NCBI RefSeq assembly: GCF_024623185.1
Contig: NZ_JANJZK010000009.1
Location: forward strand, 1-64,000
Reading direction: 5' to 3'
Length of the DNA stretch: 64,000 bases
Source of the DNA: Anaerofustis stercorihominis
Lineage (GTDB): Bacteria; Bacillota; Clostridia; Eubacteriales; Anaerofustaceae
The position numbers were made by a program, and so were the translations under genes. The notes beneath the pieces were generated by a model. That model was given only the letters and a program-made list of their open reading frames with translations, ran no database searches and was not told the origin of the DNA. Shown piece by piece: positions 7,954 through 16,102 of the stretch. Each line of letters begins with the position of its first letter. Within the stretch, counting starts at the first letter, position 1.

Positions 7954-9546
7954 CTATAACTTATCTATTAAATCAGCTATTTTATCAAAATCATCTTCCG
8001 AGAACAGTAAATCTACCTGATCTTTTTCTTTTATGATTTCTTTAGATTTATCATTTTTAATATATTTTGATGTGTCTTTTTTGTTTTTTATTTCCTCTAA
8101 ATTTTTATTGTTATTATCATTGAGCATATTGATGATTTTCAATTCTTCTTCTGTAAATTCAGGTTTTTTGACAGTATTTTGTTTTTTAGTCTTATGACTA
8201 TTTAGTTCTTCTTTTTTTATAACTTTATTATTTTTAATCGTTTTGTTATTTTGTGTATTTTTATTTATAGTCTTTTGATTTTGTTTTTTAGCTGTCTGCT
8301 TCTTAGGTTTTTCCCCGGTATTTACATTTATATCGGTTTTTAAAATATCATCGCCGAATTGTTCTTGTGATATGCTTTTCCTTTTTATTTCTTTGTTTTC
8401 AGATGTGATTTTTGCATCATCATACATAGATTTAAGGAAAGCATTTGCGTTTTCTGCTTTCAATTTTTTGTCATCATTTATAAGAGGACTTGAAAGAAGT
8501 GCTTCGGAAAGTTTTTTATCTTTATTTTTTTGATTATTTGATTTATTTTCTCCGGTTTTAATAACTGTTTTTTGTTTTATATATGGATTGGTTCTTTTTC
8601 TCTTTTGACCTATTTTTTTATATGTAGCTTCCAAAAGTTCCTTATCACTTAAATTCTTTTTCTTTCTTGGCTCTTCTTTTTGTTTTACTTCGATTTCTTT
8701 TTTTGTTATATCATACATCTTTAACATTAAATCATGTTCCTGCATATCGACTATTTTGGAGCGTTCATTTAAAGAGGTATGTATTGTTTTAATATTATCA
8801 AGGACGCCGTCTAATATTTCTTGCTGTTCGGATTTCTGTTTTTGTTTTAATGCCAACTCTTTTTCTGCTTGTTTTTCTTTCTCAATCTTTTCCAATTCCT
8901 GTTTAATATTTAATTCCTTTAATGAAAGAGTGTGTTCAAAACTTTTTAATTCTTCTTCTTTTTTTCTTAGCTTTTCTTCCATTTCCTTGAGTCTATTCAA
9001 AGACTCTTCGGTTTGTTTTTGTTTTTCTTCCTGTTTTGCCTTGTTTTCAAGAAGTTCTTTTTTTATCTTATTTAGTTTAAGCTCTTCTCTATAATCCATA
9101 GGGTCATCAAATACTTGAGGAAGAGAGCCTTCTTCTTTATCTTCATCATCTTCATATATTTCCTCCACTTCTATAACGCTTAATAGAAGGGAACGTGAAA
9201 TAGTTTCTACGATTATATCTACAGTCAAGGCTATTAGCTGAAGATATGTAGAAACTCCTATTTTAAATATAAATCTAAGCAAAATAAAAACTAATAGGTT
9301 TGCGAAAGTTACGCTCCCTATTTCGAATATTATTCCTCTTGTTTCGTCTTTATATAAACCGGCTATGAAATATATCAAAAGTTTAACTATAATAAGTAAT
9401 GGGATATACTTTGGAAAAGCAGGGTCGATAGCTAAATTATTTGCGTTGAATACAGTATTGCAAATAACATAAGTTATCGCCATAAAAAGTATATCTATCA
9501 TTACTAAAAATACTAATTTAACTATTTTTTTCGTATCCACTGACAT
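7954..9546 (-). CDS. Membrane-anchored coiled-coil protein, unknown
   Basis: No family is recognised with confidence. The N-terminal ~115 residues hold about four hydrophobic segments, resembling the membrane part found in front of some polysaccharide-biosynthesis proteins. After an acidic linker (EEIYEDDEDKEEG), residues ~150-290 form a long Lys/Glu-rich coiled coil. The C-terminal half is a disordered, Lys/Asn/Gln-rich tail ending in an acidic helix (LLFSEDDFDKIADLIDKL). Such a layout suits a scaffold linking the envelope to a cytosolic partner, but this is inference. The ATG at 9546 is preferred over the GTG one codon upstream because of spacing from AAGGG. Confidence 0.75.
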   Translation of the reverse strand: MSVDTKKIVKLVFLVMIDILFMAITYVICNTVFNANNLAIDPAFPKYIPLLIIVKLLIYFIAGLYKDETRGIIFEIGSVTFANLLVFILLRFIFKIGVSTYLQLIALTVDIIVETISRSLLLSVIEVEEIYEDDEDKEEGSLPQVFDDPMDYREELKLNKIKKELLENKAKQEEKQKQTEESLNRLKEMEEKLRKKEEELKSFEHTLSLKELNIKQELEKIEKEKQAEKELALKQKQKSEQQEILDGVLDNIKTIHTSLNERSKIVDMQEHDLMLKMYDITKKEIEVKQKEEPRKKKNLSDKELLEATYKKIGQKRKRTNPYIKQKTVIKTGENKSNNQKNKDKKLSEALLSSPLINDDKKLKAENANAFLKSMYDDAKITSENKEIKRKSISQEQFGDDILKTDINVNTGEKPKKQTAKKQNQKTINKNTQNNKTIKNNKVIKKEELNSHKTKKQNTVKKPEFTEEELKIINMLNDNNNKNLEEIKNKKDTSKYIKNDKSKEIIKEKDQVDLLFSEDDFDKIADLIDKL

Positions 9547-9658
9547 CACCCTTATTAAATATCATTTCATTATATCACAAAGTGATGAAATACCCAAATA
9601 TAAATTTTGGGCAGAATGTATATAAACCTTCTTTTTTCCCTATTATAAAAGTATCTTG

Positions 9659-9687
9659 TTGACCTAATATAAAAAAAATATTATAAT
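9659..9687 (+). promoter_or_regulatory. Sigma-A promoter of serS
   Basis: TTGACC (9659-9664), a 17-nt spacer and TATAAT (9682-9687). The leader to the start codon is only about 27 nt, too short for a T-box. Confidence 0.85.
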
Positions 9688-9720
9688 ATAAGATAAATTT
9701 GTGATTTGTTAGGAGATATT

Positions 9721-10986
9721 ATGTTAGATATAAAAAGAATTAGAACCAATACCGAAGAAGTTAACGAACTTCTTAGAAGAAGAGGGGACTACAGCGTCGA
9801 TGAAATAGTTAAGCTGGACGCTGAAAGAAGAGAATACTTAAAGAAGGCCGAAGAGGGTAAGGCTGAACAAAATAAAGTTTCTAAACAAATCCCTGTGATG
9901 AAAAAAGAAGGAAAAGACGTCAGTGAGCTTTTAAAGGAAATGAAAGAGCTTTCCGGCGAAGTTAAAGAATTTAATTCAAAAGTCGGTGAACTTGAAGAAA
10001 AGATAAGCGACTTGATTTTATCTATTCCAAATACTCCAAATAAAGATGTTACTATCGGTAAAGATGAAAATGACAATAAAGAACTGATCAAAGTAGGTAC
10101 CCCGAGGGAATTTGATTTTGAAGCTAAAGCACACTGGGATCTTGGTGTTGACCTTGGATTACTGGACTTTGAAAGAGCGGTCAAAATTTCCGGAGCGAGA
10201 TTTTCAATGTTTACCGGTATGGGAGCGAAGCTTGAAAGAGCTCTTATTTCGTTCATGCTTGATACTCATACGATTGAAAATGATTATGTTGAGATTTCTC
10301 CTCCTTTTATGGTAAACAGAACTTCAATGACAGGTACGGGACAGCTTCCTAAATTTGAAGAAGACGCTTTTAATATAAAAAATAATGATTATTTTTTGAT
10401 ACCTACAGCGGAAGTTCCTGTTACGAATATTCATAGAGGTGAAATTTTAAACGAAGAAGATCTTCCTAAATATTTCACAGCTTATACGCCATGCTTCAGA
10501 GCAGAAGCCGGAAGTGCGGGAAGAGATACGAGAGGTCTTATAAGAAATCATCAATTTGATAAAGTGGAATTGGTTAAGTTGGCTAAGCCGGATAACTCAT
10601 ATGAAGAGCTTGAGGACTTGACCTTGGAAGCGAGAAAAATATTGGATTTATTGGAAATTCCATACAGAGTAATAGAGCTTTGTACCGGAGACTTGGGTTT
10701 CTCTGCTGCTAAAACTTATGATATTGAAGTATGGCTTCCAAGCTATAACAGATACGTAGAAATTTCTTCTTGTTCTAATTTTGAAGATTATCAGGCAAGA
10801 AGAGCTAATATAAGATACAGAGATAAGGACGGAAATGTTAATTTTGTCCATACATTGAACGGTTCTGCATTGGCTGTCGGCAGGACTTTTGCGGCAGTTC
10901 TTGAAAATTATCAAAATGAAGACGGAAGTGTAACGGTTCCTAAGGTTCTTAGAAATTATCTCTGCGGAATGGAAGTAATAAAATAG
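9721..10986 (+). CDS. serS: Seryl-tRNA synthetase
   Basis: Charges tRNA-Ser (and tRNA-Sec where present) with serine. Class II synthetase of about 421 aa with an N-terminal antiparallel coiled-coil arm (residues ~25-105) that grips the tRNA long variable arm. Class II motif 2 is visible around [18 protein letters not shown], with the following NHQFDKVE. Motif 3 is near NGSALAVGR close to the C-terminus. The start at 9721 follows AGGAG by 5 nt; the earlier in-frame start at 9706 lacks such a site. The DUF4352-like gene follows after 9 bp and may share its transcript. Confidence 0.97.
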   Translation: MLDIKRIRTNTEEVNELLRRRGDYSVDEIVKLDAERREYLKKAEEGKAEQNKVSKQIPVMKKEGKDVSELLKEMKELSGEVKEFNSKVGELEEKISDLILSIPNTPNKDVTIGKDENDNKELIKVGTPREFDFEAKAHWDLGVDLGLLDFERAVKISGARFSMFTGMGAKLERALISFMLDTHTIENDYVEISPPFMVNRTSMTGTGQLPKFEEDAFNIKNNDYFLIPTAEVPVTNIHRGEILNEEDLPKYFTAYTPCFRAEAGSAGRDTRGLIRNHQFDKVELVKLAKPDNSYEELEDLTLEARKILDLLEIPYRVIELCTGDLGFSAAKTYDIEVWLPSYNRYVEISSCSNFEDYQARRANIRYRDKDGNVNFVHTLNGSALAVGRTFAAVLENYQNEDGSVTVPKVLRNYLCGMEVIK

Positions 10987-10995
10987 GTTGAAAAT

Positions 10996-11940
10996 ATGGC
11001 GATAAAAAAAAGAGTGAGAAAAGTAGCAAAGAAACCAAGAAAAAAAGAAGATATATTTGAAAATTTTAATTTTAATAATATAGACCAAAATGACAATAAT
11101 GATATAGATATTGATTACTCTGATAATGATATATTTAAAAATATCGATTTTGAAAAGCGAATTAAAAGTGATACTAAAACAAATCAAGTTTTAAATGACG
11201 CTGAGCCAAAAGAAAATCAAGTTATTGAAAATAATAATGAAGACGAGTTTTTTGAAGAAGAGGAAATTGAAAATATTCCTTTAAGAGAAGCTTTAAAATT
11301 TAAAGTAACAGGTAAGACAATAGGTATATTCGTAGGGATTTTAATAGCTGCGTTTGCACTAGGTTTTACTTTGTCTAAGGTATTTCCCGGAGGGAAAGTA
11401 TTTCACTCTGTAGTCAATTTGTCAGATGTAATAACAGACGGGAAAGTTGAATGTACTGTAAGCGATATTGTAGTAACAGATACACTATCATCCGTTAAGG
11501 CTTCAAACGGAAATACATTTGTTTGTATATATTATGAGTATAAAAATATTTCTGATGCGGATTTGAAATGGGAGCAGCTGCCTTTTACTACTCTCGGCGG
11601 ATATGATACTGATAAACCGGGACTTACACCTGATTATGAACTTAGCAATGATAGTATAAATAAAGACGCATTAAGGGAATATTCTTATATAATGGGCGTA
11701 GACCTAAGAGATGATTTAGATCCATTGAACCCCGGACAAAGCCGTGATGATGTAGATGTATATGAAATAAAAAAATCTGCACTTACCGATAAGAAAATAT
11801 ATCTTACTTTTGATATCTACGATAAAGCTATAAAAGTAGAGGAAGGTCTAAGTACACTCCCTAGCCTTAAAGAAACAATCAAAGAAAATAAACAGGAAAT
11901 AAAAAAAGAACAGGAAACAGTAGGTATAACAAATAATTAA
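10996..11940 (+). CDS. DUF4352-like membrane protein
   Basis: 314 aa. A basic start (KKRVRKVAKKPRKK) and a long Asp/Asn-rich cytosolic segment lead to one membrane helix near residues 108-130. An extracellular beta-rich domain follows, with CTVSDIVVTD and FVCIYYEYKNISDADLKW. That core matches the DUF4352/TelA-type immunoglobulin-like fold common in Firmicute envelope proteins of unknown function. The C-terminal 25 residues are Lys/Glu-rich. It lies directly after serS and before a terminator, so it is probably an operon partner by position only. Confidence 0.7.
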   Translation: MAIKKRVRKVAKKPRKKEDIFENFNFNNIDQNDNNDIDIDYSDNDIFKNIDFEKRIKSDTKTNQVLNDAEPKENQVIENNNEDEFFEEEEIENIPLREALKFKVTGKTIGIFVGILIAAFALGFTLSKVFPGGKVFHSVVNLSDVITDGKVECTVSDIVVTDTLSSVKASNGNTFVCIYYEYKNISDADLKWEQLPFTTLGGYDTDKPGLTPDYELSNDSINKDALREYSYIMGVDLRDDLDPLNPGQSRDDVDVYEIKKSALTDKKIYLTFDIYDKAIKVEEGLSTLPSLKETIKENKQEIKKEQETVGITNN

Positions 11941-11950
11941 GAAAGATTTA

Positions 11951-11985
11951 ACGGGATAATAATTATATATATTATCTCGTTTTTT
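11951..11985 (+). terminator. Terminator after the serS pair
   Basis: A 10-bp stem (11951-11960 with 11971-11980, one G-U) followed by T6. Confidence 0.85.
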
Positions 11986-11998
11986 AATAGGTTATTAT

Positions 11999-12859
11999 AT
12001 GTTTAATAGAAATGATAAAATAGGTATAGTCGCATGTTCAAATGGAATAAATGTAAAAAAGAAAGAGGAAATAAAAGAACTGGTAATTATTTTAAAAAAT
12101 ATGGGTTTTGTACCCATACTTGGCAATAATATATTTGCAGATAATTCAATTTTTTGCGGCAGTTCTATAGAAAAAGCAAAGTCTTTAATGGACTTCTATA
12201 TTAATAATGAAATAAAAGCAATATTTGATGTCAGCGGAGGTGATATTGCTAATGAAATCCTTGATTTCTTGGATTATGATGTCATTAAAAATAATCCTAA
12301 GCCTTTCTTTGGATATAGCGATTTGACAACCGTGATAAATGCATTATATAGGAAAACCGGTGCAGTGAGTTATTTATATCAAATAAGAAATCTTGTTTCA
12401 GAATGTAGGGAAACACAAACGAAAGATTTTTATAATTCTTTGTTTCTTGGTAAGAATGACTTATTTGATTTTAATTATAAATTTATCAGAGGAAATAAAT
12501 TAAAGGGTACGGTTCTCGGCGGGAATATAAGATGTTTACTAAAATTAGCCGGAACTGAATACTTTCCGGATTTTCAAAATAAAGTATTATTCCTTGAGAG
12601 CAGAAGCGGAAATGAAGGTGCAATGATTTCTTATCTAACTCAGTTGAAACAAATGGGGATATTTAATAAAATAAGCGGAGTTATTCTCGGAAAATTTTCG
12701 CAAATGGAAAGAGAGAATATAAAACCTAAAGCGGAAGAGCTTATTTTAAATGTTACGAAAGACAAATCTTTTCCTATCGTTAAAACCAGCGATATAGGAC
12801 ATAATAAAAATTCAAAATGTATGATTATAGGGAAAGATATATATTTAAAAGATAAATAA
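11999..12859 (+). CDS. LD-carboxypeptidase (peptidase family S66)
   Basis: 286-aa cytosolic serine peptidase of the LdcA/MccF family, which trims the terminal D-Ala from murein tetrapeptides during recycling or inactivates microcin-like nucleotide peptides. The nucleophile Ser107 sits in FGYSDLT. The Glu is in LFLESRSGNEGA, and the His in SDIGHNKNS near the C-terminus, so the Ser-Glu-His set is complete. The N-terminus (DKIGIVACSNG) is typical. The form is closer to short S66 members than to MccF. A convergent terminator separates it from ferredoxin. Confidence 0.88.
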   Translation: MFNRNDKIGIVACSNGINVKKKEEIKELVIILKNMGFVPILGNNIFADNSIFCGSSIEKAKSLMDFYINNEIKAIFDVSGGDIANEILDFLDYDVIKNNPKPFFGYSDLTTVINALYRKTGAVSYLYQIRNLVSECRETQTKDFYNSLFLGKNDLFDFNYKFIRGNKLKGTVLGGNIRCLLKLAGTEYFPDFQNKVLFLESRSGNEGAMISYLTQLKQMGIFNKISGVILGKFSQMERENIKPKAEELILNVTKDKSFPIVKTSDIGHNKNSKCMIIGKDIYLKDK

Positions 12860-12889
12860 AAAAGAAGGTTTTAAAACCTTCTTTTTTTA
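12858..12889. terminator. Bidirectional terminator between S66 peptidase and ferredoxin
   Basis: A 24-bp perfect palindrome (12861-12884) with an A tract before and a T tract after, so it can serve both convergent genes. Confidence 0.9.
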
Positions 12890-12913
12890 TGTACTTATTG
12901 TACTATTTGAATC

Positions 12914-13129
<216 letters not shown>

Positions 13130-13319
13130 TTACAGTTCTATTGCAATAGAAAAATATTTAAAAGTGTAAGCAAAATATTACATTATGGATATGAGAAATA
13201 AGATGAAAGGCTTTATATATCGGCATTTAAATATGGTGAGAAAAATAGAATTAATAATGATTTTTATTATTATTTTTATGTTTCTATGTATAGAGGGCAA
13301 TGACTGCCCCCTTATAATA

Positions 13320-13682
13320 CTATCTTTTTACATCGTCAAAAAAGTAGATAAGTTTTCCTCTATTTGTATTTGCTACTCTGCAGTTGCATTTTTCTTTGCA
13401 TTTACAGCAAGAGCAAGAGCTTCTGCTTTGTGAACTTGCAGATATAAGATCTGTGCCTATAGGACCATTACAAGCACATGAAGATCTTCTGGGTTCAATA
13501 TTGCTGCATCCGCATCCGCAGCCGTTTCTTGATTCATTATTTCTTGAAGATCCGTTGTTACATCCGCAAGATCTTCTAGGTTCTGCATTGCCAGATCCAC
13601 AGCCACAGCCATTTCTTGATTCATTGTTTCTCAATGATTCATTATTACATCCGCAAGAAGATGTTCTATTTGAATAACTCAT
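13320..13682 (-). CDS. Cysteine-rich tandem-repeat protein, possibly spore coat
   Basis: 120 aa with about 24 cysteines, unrecognised. Two tandem repeats of about 31 residues share SCGCNN...RNNESRNGCGCG and ...N.EPRRS. A third cysteine block follows (SSCSCCKCKEKCNC), then a basic end. No signal peptide or membrane helix. Composition suggests a metal-binding or disulfide cross-linked structural protein, such as a coat or exosporium component, but no function can be assigned. The ATG at 13682 is chosen because AAAGGTGG lies 11 nt upstream. CATATTATA (minus strand, 13723-13731) resembles a sigma-K/sigma-E -10 box. Confidence 0.75.
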   Translation of the reverse strand: MSYSNRTSSCGCNNESLRNNESRNGCGCGSGNAEPRRSCGCNNGSSRNNESRNGCGCGCSNIEPRRSSCACNGPIGTDLISASSQSRSSCSCCKCKEKCNCRVANTNRGKLIYFFDDVKR

Positions 13683-13757
13683 TATTAATTCTACCACCTT
13701 TACTATATTACTGCTTTCGATATATAATATGAAATTTTTATATTTGTGTTACTTCTT

Positions 13758-14375
13758 TTACATTATTTTTGTAAACGCCAATATTATAAGCAAAACTCCG
13801 CTAAACCAGCTTAGATTGGTCTTTACTATATCATTAAGTTTCCCTCCGAGTTTAAAGCCCAAAAATACCAGTGAAATACATATAATGAAAGCCAAAACAA
13901 ATATAATAGAGACATTAGTAAAAGGAAAGGATAATCCTGCACATAGTGAATCCATTGAACCAAGCCCTCCGATTAAAAGAGCCTCTTTCATATCCAAATC
14001 TTTTGATTTATCTATATCCGCTTTAGTTTCATCTATAAAGACATCCACCAAAAGATGATATCCTTCTATATTAAGACTTATATTTTTATTGAGTACTTGC
14101 ATTTTCTTTAAATAGTTTTTTATTGCAGTAGAAAAAATATTATAGCTTCCTATTATTATAAGTACCAAAAAGCTTAGCATATTAAAAAGATGAATAGGTA
14201 TTATATTTGATAATATATTGGATAGAAGGATCGATACACTGAGAGACACTGCACTTCCAAGCGCTATTATTATGGCTCCCGGGATTTTGACCCTGATATT
14301 ATTGGAGCCGAATGATGAGCTTATAAGGAATGTGTCCATACTGAGGGCAACAATTAAAAGTAATAGCTTAAACAA
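13758..14375 (-). CDS. ytaF: Sporulation membrane protein YtaF (MntP/LysE-like)
   Basis: 205-aa integral membrane protein with about six hydrophobic segments in two halves, separated by a charged loop around residues 85-125. Paired SMDTFLISSSFG and GSMDSLCAGLSF motifs mark the internal duplication typical of YtaF and the manganese exporter MntP. YtaF is a sporulation-linked member, and the length and first motif favour it over MntP. Transport substrate is unknown. It lies divergently from the phosphohexomutase gene and has GGAGG before the ATG. Confidence 0.88.
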   Translation of the reverse strand: MFKLLLLIVALSMDTFLISSSFGSNNIRVKIPGAIIIALGSAVSLSVSILLSNILSNIIPIHLFNMLSFLVLIIIGSYNIFSTAIKNYLKKMQVLNKNISLNIEGYHLLVDVFIDETKADIDKSKDLDMKEALLIGGLGSMDSLCAGLSFPFTNVSIIFVLAFIICISLVFLGFKLGGKLNDIVKTNLSWFSGVLLIILAFTKIM

Positions 14376-14520
14376 TTTTATTCCTCCTTATACTTTGTCA
14401 TACTTATAATATGAATAAAATCCAAAGTCTGTGATTGAAATTAAAATATTGTTAAAATGTATAAAAAATAAATATTTTGTGGTATATTTAACTTAACATT
14501 AATTTATTTAGGAGGAATAA

Positions 14521-15999
14521 ATGGATTTAAGAAAATTACAAAACGGTTCTGATGTAAGGGGTATTGCTCTGGAAGGAATTAAAGGCGAAAATGTAAATTT
14601 AACGAATGAAGCGAGTTATAAAATATCAAAGGCATTTGTAAAATGGCTTAAAAAGAGATTAAATAAAGACAGTATTAAAATTACTATCGGAAGAGATTCA
14701 AGATTATCCGGTCCCGATTTAGCAGAAAGCGTAATGAAAGGACTTAGCAGTGAAGATAATGTAGATGTAGTTTATTTTGATTTATGTACTACTCCCGCTA
14801 TGTTCATGAGTTGTGTCAGTGAAGAAGTAAATGCGGACGGTGCAATTATGATTACTGCAAGTCATCTTCCTTTTAATAGAAACGGACTTAAATTCTTTAC
14901 TAAAGACGGCGGGGCGGAAAAAGAAGATATCAAAGCTATTTTAGAAATTGCCAATGATATGAATTACTCAGAAAATGAAGCTAAGTACTCGACACTTGAC
15001 TTCTTAAGTATTTATGCAGGTAATCTTGTTAAAACAATAAGAGAAAAGACAGGGGAAGAAAAACCTTTTGAAGGTAAAAAAATAATAGTAGATGCTGGAA
15101 ATGGTGCAGGTGGATTTTTTGCTTATAAAGTGTTAGATGTATTGGGTGCAGATACAAGCGGAAGCGTATACTTAGAACCCGATGGGAAATTCCCTAACCA
15201 TGTTCCAAACCCTGAACTTAAAGATGTAATGGACAGTTTTTCCGAAGTTGTTTTAAAGGAAAAAGCCGATCTAGGAATTATATTTGATACGGATGTTGAC
15301 AGAGCTGCTGCAGTTGATAAGAGCGGAGAAGAAATAAGCAGGAATAAGCTTGTTGCATTAATGGCAAGCATTTGTTTGCAGGAAGCTAAAGGAAGCTATA
15401 TTGTGACAGACAGTGTTACAAGCAGCGGTTTAAAAGAATTTATCGAAGAAAAAGGCGGAGTTCATCACAGATTTAAAAGAGGATATAAAAATGTTATCAA
15501 TGAAGGTATAAGACTTAATAAAGAAGGAAAAGAATGTCTTTTAGCAATAGAAACAAGCGGTCACTGTGCTTTGAGGGAAAATTATTTCTTGGATGACGGT
15601 GCGTATATGGTTGTTAAGATTTTAATTAAGTTTTATGACCTTGTAAAAGAAGGAAAGGATTTTTCCGATTTAATCGGTTCTTTAAAGGAGGCTAAAGAAG
15701 AAGCTGAACTAAGGGCTACATTCTTGGTCGAAGATTTTAAGGATTACGGAGCAAAGCTTCTTGAAGATTTTAAAGTGTATGTAAAAGAAGAAATGAAGGG
15801 CGCAAGTTTCGAAGAACCTAATTTTGAAGGTGTCAGAGTAAATGTAGCAAGAGACGGCATAAAGGGCTGGGTACTTTTACGACTTTCACTTCACGATCCT
15901 GTTCTTCCTATAAATATCGAATCGGAAAACGAAGGCGGAGTTGAAAATATCAAGAGCGAAATCCTTGCTTTCCTAGATAAATATGAAGTAAAATTATAA
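14521..15999 (+). CDS. Phosphomannomutase/phosphoglucomutase
   Basis: 492-aa alpha-D-phosphohexomutase that interconverts hexose-1- and hexose-6-phosphates, feeding cell-wall and glycan precursors. Four domains are recognisable: an opening DVRGIALEG; phosphoserine Ser114 in ITASHLPFNRNGLKFF; the magnesium loop DTDVDRAA at 256-263; and the sugar loop ETSGHCALRENYFLDDGAYM. A C-terminal phosphate-binding segment follows (VRVNVARDGIKGW). The insertion after the active site and the length resemble the archaeal/plant-like bacterial ManB group. AGGAGG precedes the ATG. Confidence 0.92.
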   Translation: MDLRKLQNGSDVRGIALEGIKGENVNLTNEASYKISKAFVKWLKKRLNKDSIKITIGRDSRLSGPDLAESVMKGLSSEDNVDVVYFDLCTTPAMFMSCVSEEVNADGAIMITASHLPFNRNGLKFFTKDGGAEKEDIKAILEIANDMNYSENEAKYSTLDFLSIYAGNLVKTIREKTGEEKPFEGKKIIVDAGNGAGGFFAYKVLDVLGADTSGSVYLEPDGKFPNHVPNPELKDVMDSFSEVVLKEKADLGIIFDTDVDRAAAVDKSGEEISRNKLVALMASICLQEAKGSYIVTDSVTSSGLKEFIEEKGGVHHRFKRGYKNVINEGIRLNKEGKECLLAIETSGHCALRENYFLDDGAYMVVKILIKFYDLVKEGKDFSDLIGSLKEAKEEAELRATFLVEDFKDYGAKLLEDFKVYVKEEMKGASFEEPNFEGVRVNVARDGIKGWVLLRLSLHDPVLPINIESENEGGVENIKSEILAFLDKYEVKL

Positions 16000-16010
16000 A
16001 AATATTTAAT

Positions 16011-16047
16011 AAGTTGCATTGATAAGAACACCTTATTAATGCAACTT
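16011..16047 (+). other. Long hairpin without T tract between mutase and UPF0182 gene
   Basis: 16011-16026 pairs with 16032-16047 (16 bp, one G-U) around AACAC. No T run follows, so it is a poor terminator. It may stabilise the upstream mRNA 3' end. TATAAT follows at 16051-16056, but without a good -35 box. Confidence 0.6.
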
Positions 16048-16102
16048 TACTATAATATATAAAAGTGTACTATGTAAGTATAATTAAATTCAGAGGAAAT
16101 AT

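Noticed and set aside
9688-9720. T-box riboswitch before serS
   Set aside because: The consensus promoter leaves a leader of only about 27 nt, with no specifier loop or T-box sequence.
10648-11187. 179-codon minus-strand frame over the serS end
   Set aside because: Antisense to serS and the DUF4352-like gene. Composition is a mirror of their codons, no site before the start.
13293-13312. Terminator of the cysteine-rich gene
   Set aside because: A short GC hairpin (GGGCA/TGCCC) exists, but without a T tract on either strand; too weak to list.
13185-13677. Two plus-strand frames over the cysteine-rich gene
   Set aside because: Antisense to the repeat protein, whose frame has a good ribosome-binding site and matching repeats.
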